Positions 35,909-48,168 of a stretch of 64,000 bases of DNA are shown piece after piece. Both the position numbers and the translations under genes were made by a program. Every line of letters begins with the position of its first letter. The stretch's first letter is position 1. This stretch comes from Orthonyx spaldingii (Eukaryota > Chordata > Aves > Passeriformes > Orthonychidae), in NCBI GenBank assembly GCA_013397795.1, contig VZTJ01004697.1, forward strand, positions 1,208,099 through 1,272,098, given 5' to 3'. The notes beneath the pieces are model-generated. The model was not told the origin of the DNA, searched no databases, and saw nothing but the letters and a program-made list of their open reading frames with translations.

Positions 35909-38900
35909 CTGAAAAAGAAAGATAAAAATTACAATTCATTTCAAGACACAGGAAATAGAAGTTTTCACACCTAGATGGCTCCGCTGCTTCAAAGCCATCT
36001 AATCCTGTGCCTGATCTTTTTACAGGGTGCCAGAAGGCTATGCAGGGAAAAAACCCCTGATAATAGTTTGAAGCTACAATTACTTATTTGCTGGCTCTCA
36101 GTAACCTGTAGGGAAGCAGGACACTGTTCCTCGGTGAATCCAGGCAGTAAAACTTCTTCCTGCCTACAAGGATCTATTAGGATAATAGCTGCTCACTGGG
36201 TCCATTCAGTGCCTAACATTCAGTGCACAGTGCCTAAAACACTTCTTTTTTTTTTTTTTTAAGGCTTTTGAGTCTCATAAATGCAACTCCACTGGTGTCA
36301 GCAGAGTTACACCATCTCCACACAAGTCAACATTAATCTGAGCTGTGTGGAGGAAGACCAGCTGCACTGGCTGCAGGGAGCAGAAAGAGGAGATCACACC
36401 AGTCACTCCTGCCCTTATTTCCAATTACAGCACATACAAATTATTTTGATTTCTTTAAAATGGCCTTGCAGTTTGATCAGTAAGATAACCATTGCTGCTC
36501 TGTGAGGGCAAAGACCAGCATTTGTGTCCCCAAAAGCCTCCCTGCAACCCTGTACTGGTGGTACTTTGCTCTTTACCACCACTTGGTACGCATTAGACCA
36601 TCCTGACTGGAATTAAAGGTTTCTTTTATACTCATTCAACAAGCAGTTCTTTCTTACCCTTTACAAAACAGATATTATGACTGTCTCCTTCCTGAGTTAC
36701 AAGTTTTATTCACACCCATGTGCAGCCAGAGGCAGCGCTGGATAGCAGCAGGAAGTGTTAACCCAGCTTCTGGTTCACCACAAGGTCTGCTGCTTCTCTG
36801 GGGGACAGTTACTGAGGTAAAGAAAATCTTTTAAGGATAGTACACATTTCCTGAAAATCATCTCCCAGTTTTCCCATCTCTTTTAGGCTACTGGGAAAAC
36901 AAAGAAGAAAAGGTTGCCCAGAGTCACAATGCAGTTTGGGAGAGCATGACCAACATGCTCCTAAGGTGAGCCTCGTGGCACAGGTGGGAAATGGGCTGAT
37001 AATAGGCTGGAACAGCCTGCCCTACCCTTCCTGCTCCCAGGACAACCCCTGAGCCTGCGCTGCACAAATGCCCCAATTTCATGGAGAACCATCAATGGCT
37101 TCTTGGTGCTCAGCCTTCACAGCCAAGACACCACACGAGGGGATTCCATGAATGTGTCCCAGTGTGAGAAACTCCCCTCCTGTGTTTTATCTGAGCTGTG
37201 TACCTCCACCTGCCCTGCCAGTCCCTGGAGATGACAGGCCCAGTGTTTCAGGTTTTGCAATTCTTAAAAATTTATTTGCCCAGCAGGCTCATCAGCTTTA
37301 CAAACTAGCTGCTGTCTAGAAGGCAAGAGAGAATCTGCTCCTTCTTTCCTGCAAGAGAAGGCCTCAGTGTCCAAGAGCTTAATTTGATCTAAACCAGGCT
37401 GGACTCCAGCAATGTGCATGGGTTACCAAAACCACTTTGAGCAGTAGGTATTTCTGAACCCAGCTCACCATGGGATGTGTGAGACACCAGATGTGAGGGT
37501 CTGTAACATCCAACAACAGGCTAATTGGTAGCAAGTGAGGCTAACTCAAAAATGGGACTCCCACGGGCTACACAGCTGCCGTTTGAAGGGGATGTGTTGT
37601 CCCCGTGGGCCTGCATCATCCACGGAGGATGAAACAAGGTCTGTGCAGTGATCTCCGAGAACTCCAAAAGCCCTGTGTGTTAGCATGGCCCCCACTATGG
37701 AGCAGTGTAAGGCAGCACACACTCAGCAGCAGAATTTCACTGCAACTCCTTCACACAGGTCTTGGTGAAATGCTTTGTATCTGAGTTCCAGGACACGCAC
37801 GCTGGATGGGGCCGCCACGGGCCGAGCCTTTGCCTGGCACCTCATGCAGGACTGTTTCAGGCCAATGATGTGTGATGGCAGCCAGGCAAAATGAGGTGGC
37901 TGCAGCTTTTCACTTGGTGCTGCCCTGCCTCCTGTCAGTTCAACTTCCCAGGAAACCACTCTGCAAACATCTCCAGGCTCAAAACGTCCCCCACTGTGGC
38001 CAACGGCATCTCCGAGGCAGCAGGTAACGTAGCTAACCTGGCAATGTAAATAAACCTGTATTTGCTTAGAAGCTCTTGACTGCATACAGCTGGGTGGGGA
38101 GAAGATGCAGAACTTAACTGCTAACTTTGGAAAAAGAAAGGACAGAGAGGAGGAAAATACAGCCAGCTATGTGTTTGAAAGCAAAGTATTCAAAAATAAT
38201 CCAGGTCTAAATAGCTGGGTTTGGAATGCTAACAGTGAGCTATTTTTTGTCCTTGTTCCCAGAAAGGCAGTCTCAACTCTCTACAACTGCTTGTAAGTGG
38301 CTTGGAACAAAAGCAGATGAGTGGGATATTTTCCCCAAAAAGCAGTGACCTGGCAAGGCTGTGCCAATCATGCAGGAAGGTGTTCAGAAATCCCAGGCCC
38401 ACCCAGTGGAAGCAGGCTGGAGAACAGGTTACAAACATAAAACATCCATCCATCACCTCTTACACTCTGACAGGGTAACAGAAAGGCTGTGTCCATCATC
38501 ATTTTGTCTCAGCAATACCATGAGCTGTGTCAGTGAAGAACTACTGGCCAGCTCACACTGATGTCAGTGGCAAAACCTCAAAACACAATTTCTTTCAACT
38601 CTTGCTATATTTACTATGCAGAGAGACTGATACTTTAGTGTTTTGCTTACTTATTATTTCACACTATTTAACCACTGGATAATTGTAAGAATTACTGTGC
38701 TGATGCTCTCTCATTCCCACAGTTAGTTAAGCCATTGGCTTGATGGCAGAAAAAATCTGGAGGCCTCGCTCAACTGGAGACAGCCAATAACAAAGGAAAA
38801 AACTTCTGTCAGATCTGTCTCTTCTCTTACATATCTTCATACAAACTTGTGGCAGCAGCTCATCTCGTTTTGATCACACACACCAATTGGAGTAAGTTCC

Positions 38901-41900
38901 TCTTAACTGGTGTGTTTTGGCAGAAGACCCCCAGTGACTGAAGCTCCCTAAGAAGCAGCAGCAGAGATGTGTCTGTCAGCCACACACACACAACCATGCA
39001 ACACACCATGCCACCAGTATGGTGTCTTCTGTCTTGTTTTCCCAAGATATCTACATAAGATACATTTAACCCTCATCCAGACAGGCTCTTGTGTAGCACA
39101 AAATCACAAAACCAGTCATTTTTTCTTTTGTATTTTGAGTATTTTTAATATATCAGGTACTTCTTTCCTTGTCAGGAGAAAATGTAGTTCACATTATTAA
39201 GATTCTACAGCACACCTGAAATATTTAGTTTGGTTTCCAAAAGACATCCCTGTGTGTGTCTGCATCTGTATCTACCCTGTTTCATCCTCCCTCCCAACCC
39301 CTTTTGTACCATTTGAAAAAGTCACGGAACTCCAATAGGCATTAGAAAACTTGAAAATATTAGTTTCTTAGAAGCTGTATCTTCTTAAAAGATCAATGGC
39401 TGAAGAAAGGAGGGAAATTGTAAAGTTGTCCTCTGAACCCAGCTATTACCAAGCATTAGTGAATCCAACATAAGCCATAAATCCATAAGAAATTGAGGCC
39501 TCATTACCTCATTTATTCAGAGAACTACTTGTTATATCTGTCCATAAGGGTCTGACGGACCAAGCTGGCTTCAAACAGCATAAAGCTTGTGAGAGCTGTA
39601 GGGGAAGGTGAACAGTAGATGCCAGGGACAATTTTCCAAAGGGATGTAACAGGAAGCTAGGAGGTGTGTTCATTGCTTTTCACAACAGGGCTCTTTACAC
39701 ACCTAAATAATCCAGAAAACTTACAAAAACTCAGTGCTGGTGGAGTATCTGGTAAGAAATAAGAAACAATAGCAGATGGGCCTCTAGACATGAGTGATTT
39801 TGAGCCTCAAATCTTCCACAGCTGATTTGAAGACAACATTGTTGTTCTGAAACCCAAGTCTACTTCTAAATCAGTATTTTGGAGGTTGCTTCAGGATATG
39901 GCAGATGCCTCAGGAAAACCAATTTCATGGGGGCTTACAGAACAGAGAGAAGGTAAAAATCAAAATTGGGCCAGAATTGCAGAAAGCCCAAAATTGCCAT
40001 TCTGCTGCCAAACCACTTATGTAACACAAGGGAAGAACTGTCATCCACTGCTACTGCATTCCCTCCAAATCCAGCAGACGAGATGAAGAATTGTTCTAGA
40101 AAGACAACATGTCTTAATTTGAAGATGTCAACTGGTGCAGAATCCAAAAGCTCACTTAGGATAGCAACCTCGTAATGAAAAACCTTCATTCTAGCTCTTG
40201 CATGAAGTTACCTGGTTGTTAGTTTTGGTAGACTAAAGTGCCTTGAAGTTTGTAGCTCAGGTCATTTCTGCCCTTCCATTCTGTGCTCTTGATCATAAAA
40301 ATGAAGGAAAGGTAATACAGAGAGTATTGACAGAACCACTAAACACAGTACTTTGCAGGATTGCCCCTTTTGTGTTGACAGCTCTCTAAGCAGTAATGGG
40401 CTATTAAATATGAGCTGTTCACCAGAGCTTAAAAAAGAATAAATAATTCAGCAGGAAGAAATAAATTTCTTACTAGCCCTGTCTTTGAGAATGCTTTATC
40501 TTTTAAAAATGCAAAATATAGCAGAAGAGAAGTCTATGTCAAACCCCCATGAAGCACAGGACAAACGAAAGTAGTGAACTTAAGGGGGTGCAACAGCCCA
40601 ACGGGACTTTCCTTCCTAGGTGGCTTCAGGAACAGCCAACAAAGAGCAGTGGGGCAAGAATAAAAGTTACTTTAGCAGCAATCCTTGTGGCTGCTGTTAA
40701 AGCAAATGGGAACTGCCAGTGCTCTCCTCTTCTGGGACTAGACCCATTTTGGATGAAGGCAGTGACTGAAACACTTAAAGACCATCACTGTTGGTGCAGA
40801 GATGCCTTTCACACACAGCTGTTCTGCATCCTGGGCCTTTTGTGCTTGCTGGGAAAATAGTGGCAGCTTTCAGCATCAGGCTTGAAGCTTCTGGGGATGG
40901 AATTTTCCTGGCTCCTTCTTTAAATTTTCTAAGTCCCTGATATATAATTATCACACAGCTAAACACTGTGCAGATATTATGCTGCCCGTACCCTCTGCAA
41001 ACTTGTGGGTAGGTTGGTTTGCTTACTCTCGTTCCCAGCATTTTAAAATAGATTGGAAATATGTACTTCTCTATAAATAGTTAATTAGGGGTTTTATATA
41101 GTCAAGAAGGCTGTGCTAGTTAGGGGGGGGCTCTTAATTTATTCAAGGCTTGTTTCCAACAACCTTCTCTTTTTCTGGTCACTAAGTATTTTCCAGAAAT
41201 TAAATTAAATTGTATTTTGTATTCAAAGCAGTCATTCACTCCAAAACCTGCATCAATAGGGAAAATTAGATCTAAAGATACTGACATTTCCTGATCCAAT
41301 TAACCCTGAGGAGGTAAAACTTTCATGAATGAAATGAGAAGGCAAATTGTTAGCAGATACATTTCTAGTGATTACAGTTCTAAGTATTCATAAGGAAAAA
41401 AACCAGCCCAGATCCTCAATAAGGGTAAATTATTAGTTCAGTGGTGTGCTGGTGATTTACAACAGCTGAAGAACCACAATCAATTCAGGAAGTCTGTGAA
41501 ATCTGTTTTTGAAAGCTGTTCCCAAAAACGCCTATTAATAAGACAGATAATTGGACAACCAACCCCCTACTAACAGTTAAATAAAACCTGATACAGTGAA
41601 AAGTGGCTGTGCAGGCAATGTTTTTCTCTACCTCATTCATGTTTGTCGATTAGAGAAATGGCAAAACACACATATTGCAGCTGACACCGAATGTTTCGGG
41701 CTCTTGTGCTGTTAGTTGGAACATGAAGCAATGGAGCTTCACAGCAGGTGTCAGCTATTCTCTTATTCCCCTAATTATTTAGGGTCAGCTCTTTCTCTGT
41801 GGTGCAGCCAAGGGGACCTTTCCTCACCAGTGGTACTGCAGGAGTGCTCTGATTTTATGGATTGCCATATCCCCTGCTGCATGCCACACTGCTCAGCTTG

Positions 41901-44372
41901 ACAGTCAGCCCAGGCTGGAAAATCAAGTAATGTGGGTTGCTGAAGACACCCATCTGCAACAAAGGGATGGGCTTTGTTAAGATGATACACAACAGATTTC
42001 TCTCAGCTGCTCTGGCAAGCTCAGGAGCATGGCTAGTTTGTCCCTACAATCTAACGCAAAGCTCCAATGTCCTGCAGTCCTTAGAGCTGCCTCCCTTGTG
42101 CTGTTTTGTGGTAGTTGCCTACCACAGCCACCCCAGCAATCTGCCCTTGCTTTCTCTAAGAACAGGAGCACAACCTCTTTCTATCACCTCCTGCCTCTCT
42201 CTCTGCCTTTTCCTGCGCTGGGCAGTGAAACTCACGTAGTAATCAGGAGACAAAACTATTTCCTCCCTTAATTCTCTGTAAGATGTCTTGATTAATGTTT
42301 TCTTTGTATACACCAGAACATTTCCAGCTTCAGGCACACCAGCAGCACTCAGATGCATAATCTTCTTACAACTAATCTCTCTCTACGGCGAGCATTATGT
42401 ACAAAGACTACAAACAGAACAACTGCAGGCAAAACCAGGCCCTGAATGCCTACAGTGAGAAAAAACCATCCCAAGTCGTTCCTCTTGGGGATCCCTATCT
42501 AACACAGAACTAAGAAATTTCAAGGTAGGGTCACACAGGGCAGAACAGTTTTATTTGACAGGTAGGAAAACCTCATCTTCAGAATCATCTCTGGTTTGGA
42601 AAAACATCTGTGAGCAAACACCAGCCCATCACTAAAGCCATGTTATGTTTGGGAAAGGGATCACTGCAACCTTATGGCTTAGAAAAGGGCACTGCAATAA
42701 GCACCACATACACAATCCTCACGTGGTTTGCTTTCTTTTTTTTAAACAGTTGCAACTGACTCAGAAAACATTACACTGGCGATTTCTTCCAGCTAAGAAT
42801 ATCGAGTGGGTAGCTGAAATGAATGCTTAATGATTTTTACATCCACCTCCTCTGCCCTTTAAACTGTAAATTGATTGTTATGCAAAGGCTATTAATTTAA
42901 CAAAGCATATTAAATTCCCCACTAGCACTGAGGAGCTTCTCCTGACTTAGCATTTCACTGGTCTTTCCCCTTGTTAACTGCATAGATCATACCTCACTTG
43001 CTGTAATTACAACTAGTACATCAACATTAATTATTTTCCTGGTAACAGCAGGTGCATGCAGAATTGAAGGTCTAACCTGCACTACCAGAAGGATGAGAAA
43101 GTTTCCAGCATTCAGTGAAAAACAGGAGTGAGAACCTTTCCTGCAGTTCTTTTTATCTCAGTCCCTCAGTTTATTTTCAGTAAATCATACTTTGTATAAT
43201 CTCCTTTAGCCCCTAGTTCCTGAAGGCATCTCAATTCAATATAGCTCATGCAAAGACATTTTCTTGAAGCACCAATCTATGCAGGAAGGTAAGGTGATTG
43301 CCTGGAATCCTCTTCAGCCCTTTAATCCCATGTTCTAATATTTTCAACTGAAGAGATAAATCACACCTGTTAAGTATATATCAAGCACCTTATCCATCTT
43401 ACTGAATTTTTATTTAAAGTTTACCATTATTTGTTACTGATCTCTCTCATCAGCATTCTTTTAAGCAAGAAAAGAAAGTCCAAACTCAGGTTAGCAAAGA
43501 CTCCCCATCATAACATAATGTACAACCAAGCACGTGTGCAGTGTATAGGAAGAAATGTGCCATCACAGACCATAACTCATCTCTTGATGCAGTTTTCATA
43601 ACAAACTAGCCAAGAAATTCCAGTAAGGATCCACTTTGAGACAAACTTAGGAACCAGATCTCTGCCTCTAAATTTCATCTACAAATACTTCCATACATCT
43701 TTAATTGAAAGTTCCCCAGAGATGACACAAGCATTCACAGTTGCTTCTCAGCAGTGATCTCAGGAGACTCCTGGAGATAGAGTTAATGCAAAACCAAGAT
43801 ATAAGCACAACTTGGGCACATATACACAAATTACCCTTGAGCAAGGTAGCTGGAGTGGGGCTAACAGCATGGACTACAAGGAGGGCACGCAAGGCAGACT
43901 AGAAATGATATCTGAGAAATAAAGTGAGCACCACATGGCTAGTTCATTCTGAAATCTGTGCTGGTGACTGCTACTTGGTCAAGCTTGTTCAGGTAAGCAG
44001 ATATAAGCCACCATCACACCTCACTTGCAATACAGGCGATCCTTGAATCCCTGCTGCTTGTGCTGGAAGTGTGGGCACAGCTCCTGGGCAGCACACAGTG
44101 GTTTGGCAATGCACGTCCAAGCCAAAAGGCAAGATTCTCTTCGACTTCCATGAGCATGAGGCTCAGGCACAGAGACATGGTGTAAGGTTAGGCACTAAAA
44201 AACAGTGTTGAAAGCTCTGTACTAGTTAAGGAAATAAGCACTCAATAATTTCAATATAAATAATATTAGGCCCAAAGATGAAAATACTGGACATGTACCT
44301 AAAAACTCCCCACCTGAAAAGCAGATTTGAAGTGCTCTGCTTCCTTTTAGTTGTGGTTGTTAATATTGCCAG

Positions 44373-44488
44373 CTCATTCACCAGTGACAGTTTTCGTTTG
44401 AGGCCAACTGTGAACACATCTCCAAGTCCAGGTATTTCACGGAGCAAGTCTCCGAGTCCCATGAACAGTATTAATGAATTACAAAACG
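44373..44488 (+). other. Possible unassigned plus-strand coding exon
   Basis: On the plus strand, TTCCTTTTAG...ATATTGCCAG precedes 116 nt ending at GTAAAC (donor GT at 44489). In the frame set by phase 2 in and phase 1 out it gives 38 open codons of biased composition: SFTSDSFRLRP, then TSPSPGISRSKSPSPM, then NSINELQN. The serine/proline and SRSKSPSP content resembles disordered, phosphorylated regions of cytoskeletal or RNA-binding proteins. I do not recognise the protein. The frame stays open 8 codons past the donor to a TGA, and the minus strand is also open here, so chance is not excluded. Confidence 0.3.
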
Positions 44489-46887
44489 GTAAACCACATC
44501 CACCTTCGACACATTGAGCTTTCCAGTAATTATCCATAACTCACACAGTACATTGCTTGGGGAATGGCTATCCCACACCCCTGCCGTGCCCTGAAGTTTT
44601 TATGTGTGCTGTTAGCAATACCCTCCAACGACCTCCCACACAATCCTTTAAAACTGCAGATGAATATCTAAGAGAACAGCTTTCTAATAACCCATTTTTT
44701 CTAGAGGTACCTCAGGGGTGAGAGACCCCAGGCTGTGGTAAGGGCCACCCTGATGGATTCACCCTGACAGGCTTTGGGAAGAGGGAGCTCTGTCCTGCAT
44801 GGGACCTGCCATCCCCAGGGGCTGACAGGATTTGGGATAAACTCAGGGCAGTGAGACATGGTATCAGGTACACAGAAACATAAATAAGACAGTAACTTAG
44901 TTGCTTTAGCAAAAGCTATTGGAGATTTAAAGCCATGACAAGAACACTTTGCTTTGGACAGGGCTGCAGTTCCATCATTTGCAAGCAGGCCACATCTTCA
45001 AGGTCAGCTCTTGCCTTGATATTTTTCTTTGAAAAGAACATGTTAAAGAGCATCATTACAGCCTCATCCTGCTATCTAAATCACATAATGAGATCATATT
45101 TCCTTTTAATGGAAGGATCCTACTTTTAATGACATTATTTTAAAACTCAGATGAGTGCAAGCCTCACTGATGGCGTTCTATGATATCCACCTCTGCCTTT
45201 ATACAATTAAGTCTAGAAAAGATTGTGCCTTGGGGCTACATTCCCACCACACAGTTACTAGGAAATACCAAGCTAACTTGAAGACCTGCTTTCATGCTTG
45301 ATAGGGTCCTTCTGACATTATTCCCTTGTTTGTGAAATACTGCCTCCTTGTAACAAAGTAAACCAAAATCAATTTCTACCTCAAGGCTGTTGAGCCGTTC
45401 CCAGACTTGGGCTCAAAAGGGAATTTTGACACAGCAGTAAGGCAAAGGTAATGGCAGTAAAGGATGTTTACAGACCATCTTACAAGACAGAAAACAAGTG
45501 CTGTTCAATGCCACAAAGATTCAGTTCTAGATTATGCCATGAGCATCCACCGTCCCAAAGAATTCTGGATTAGCAGTATATTTCTACTGTGACATCTTGT
45601 ATGAGCACAAGCTATATTTCCACCCAATGGCTCTGACCCAAGCCTACTAAATCATAGCTGACCTGGCTCACCTACTTCTGAAGAACAGGTAAGCGATGGA
45701 GAAACAACCACATCCTGTGGGGCTCCAATCACGCTGAATTTTCCACTCCTCTACTTTCTTGTTTCTCCTCTCAGATTCAGACAGGATCTGTAAGTCTCAG
45801 GGGCCTTCATGAGGAGGGCTGAATAAACATGACCAAATAAATTTTAAGGAAGTGCATCTATTTTTGAAGAGATCCTTATATGCTCCTGTTCAGCTTTTCA
45901 GACTTGTGGGTGCTGTAGTATACCAAGATCTGTTGTACAGTGGTTTAAATTTAGAATCCACCTATACTTCCTCTGATATAGCCACTCTCCCTGAAATTCT
46001 ACAGGAAATTAGTATACTGAGTATCTTTGCATAAACCTCACTATTTCTCAGAGATGAGAGCATCCAGCTCTTCCTTCAACAATAGTTGTAAGATGGCACT
46101 GCAGTTATTTTGGTCCTAGATTTTTAATTAAAAATCTCTGCAGGAAGAAGGAAACGAGACAACTCACAACGAGCACGTAGGGTGGTATTTATGCTGTGTT
46201 AAATGAGCCCAAAGGACTCAAACTGTGCAAAGGCCGATTGAGCATGCACGATGAAACCCACCCTCAGCCTCAGTTCTCAGGATGAAAACTTATTGGTGCC
46301 TACCTCAGTCTCTCCTTCTCTCCCAGTTTACCTCACACAGTGGAAACAAGCAGACAGGATAAACTCTTTGCACTGTGGCTTTCCTTCATTCAGCCAGAGG
46401 GAGTTTAGGCACACAGGTAGATGAGCGCACCCATGTCACACAAATTGAACAGTGTGTCTTTGCCCATCTCCTTCTAACTGTTCAACTGAAACTATCCCAA
46501 TATTTTCACCAGTGACTACTCTGCTACTCGTACAACTGTCCCACTACCAGGTGCAGCATGCTGGACATAAGCAAGACTGAAACTGAATTATCAGCCATAA
46601 GTTAAAGCCCTGGAGAATCAGGACTCCTGGGCTTGTGGGCAGCAAATCTAACAATACAGTTCTTGACAAAAGACAACAAATCTGAAAGCTGTGGAATTCA
46701 GGAAGAGGACTCTTCTCATCACTTTAAAGCTAACCTATACTGACACCAGCTTTTTTTGTCACTGAACAGAAAGATCCAGGCAAAAAAATCCAAACTGAAA
46801 CAACAGTATAGCTCAGCTACAAACCCTTCTGGCTACAAGCACTGGCAACTGGAAATACACGGGGGGTCAAAATCACCCCTGCCTGGG

Positions 46888-46905
46888 AGCTGGGAGCTCC
46901 CAGCT
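46888..46905. other. Perfect 18-bp palindrome
   Basis: AGCTGGGAGCTCCCAGCT equals its own reverse complement and sits in a short GC-rich stretch. No associated repeat or gene feature recognised. Confidence 0.8.
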
Positions 46906-48109
46906 GGGGAGGCTAAGGGAAGCACTAACCATGCAGCAGAACACCAACACAAGCACGTCCATGCCATTCCAGCACTGCTACAGGGGAGGGAGGAGAGCTC
47001 AAAGCAGGATATGGAGAACAAGGGGGACCTGCAGACCTCGCCGCTATAGATTTAGGGATCACACTGACCTTCAACAGCTCCATGCCAAAAGCATAAATGT
47101 GGCTTTAAACAAACATAAATTCCTGCCTCCCATACAAATGTGAGCCGAGGTCTGGCCCAAAAGGAAGATCAGGTCCTCAGTGTCCAGACTGGCCTTGTCT
47201 GAAAGGAAGCCAAACACAATGCAGCCAGGTCACAGCATTTTCTTTATCACAGTGCTAAGAGCAGCTATACAATGCTTTTCAATATAGAACACAGCTATTT
47301 ATCACAGAGAGACAGGAGTTAGCAGGAAACACTTCCATTATCTCTGCTATGGAAAGGAAGTGACAACGAGAACAGCTAAAAGGTGACAGACAGTTTTTAT
47401 GAGGCCAAGCTTCAGCCCCTCTCAGGGCTGACCAGCTCTTCTTTTCCACACCAGGAAAAAAGTGATAGGTTTCAGCTATGTGGGTCTCACACAACAGGAG
47501 TTGGAGCTGCCACACTGTGACTTCTCAAGACAAACAAACAAAAACGAATGAAAATATCTGTACTCTGTCAGATCCTCAGGCTGCATAAATCAGGGAAGTT
47601 TTGTGGCCTCCTCAGCAGCGTGATGCTGACTGACAGTGGGGAGTGCAGGGCTGAGTATCCAACTGGTAGAACAGAGGCAATCTCAGAGACCTGCAGTGCT
47701 GTGAAGAGTGAGCAGAGGAGAGGAAGAGCCCATGGTGCTTCCTGGCAACTATTTGGTCTGTATTAGAAAAGCAGGCTTCAGAGTGGTTGCTGCCTACAAG
47801 GTCCAAACACAGAAGAGTTTATAAACACAGGAGCCCAGATGGAAAAGATTTGACAAGTTTGGGAGGACAACAGGGGAAAGAATAAACAAATATCTCTGAA
47901 ATGAAGTAAGGAAGCACTTAAAATGGCAGAAGGCTAGATGGTCTGTACAGACTTCGTAGTGCCTCTAAAAGGCACAAAATCTTTAACATCCCATGGCTGT
48001 GCACATGTACCAAATTCCCCTACAGGGCACAAACACAGGCTGCTATTACCAACTGCCAGTAACAAACACTATTGCTCAGCCATTAGCAATCAGGAGGCAC
48101 AGCAACCCA

Positions 48110-48168
48110 AAGTGCTAGGAGCTGTACAAACACATAACAAATAATTGCCTCTGCCTCAAAAAGCATAT
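48110..48168 (-). repeat. Ancient amniote SINE tail remnant
   Basis: AGTGCTAGGAGCTGTACAAA followed by CACATAACAAATAATTGCCTC and TGCCTCAAAAAGC resembles, in reverse orientation, the 3' tail (…TTTGGGGCAGGGACTGTC…GTACAGCACCTAGCAC) of old MIR/L2-like elements of reptiles and birds. Short and diverged. Confidence 0.5.

Noticed and set aside
37723..38085. 120-codon minus-strand frame with several CpG sites
   Set aside because: Considered as an upstream OSBPL5 exon, but no good donor was found at its 3' side and the protein is not recognised.
44226..44537. 103-codon minus-strand frame across the exon-like block
   Set aside because: Opposite-strand reading of the candidate exon; the plus-strand frame has the better splice boundaries and a more protein-like composition.
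46612..46640. GAGAATCAGGACTCCTGGGC, like part of old reptile/bird SINEs
   Set aside because: Too short to assign to a family with confidence.
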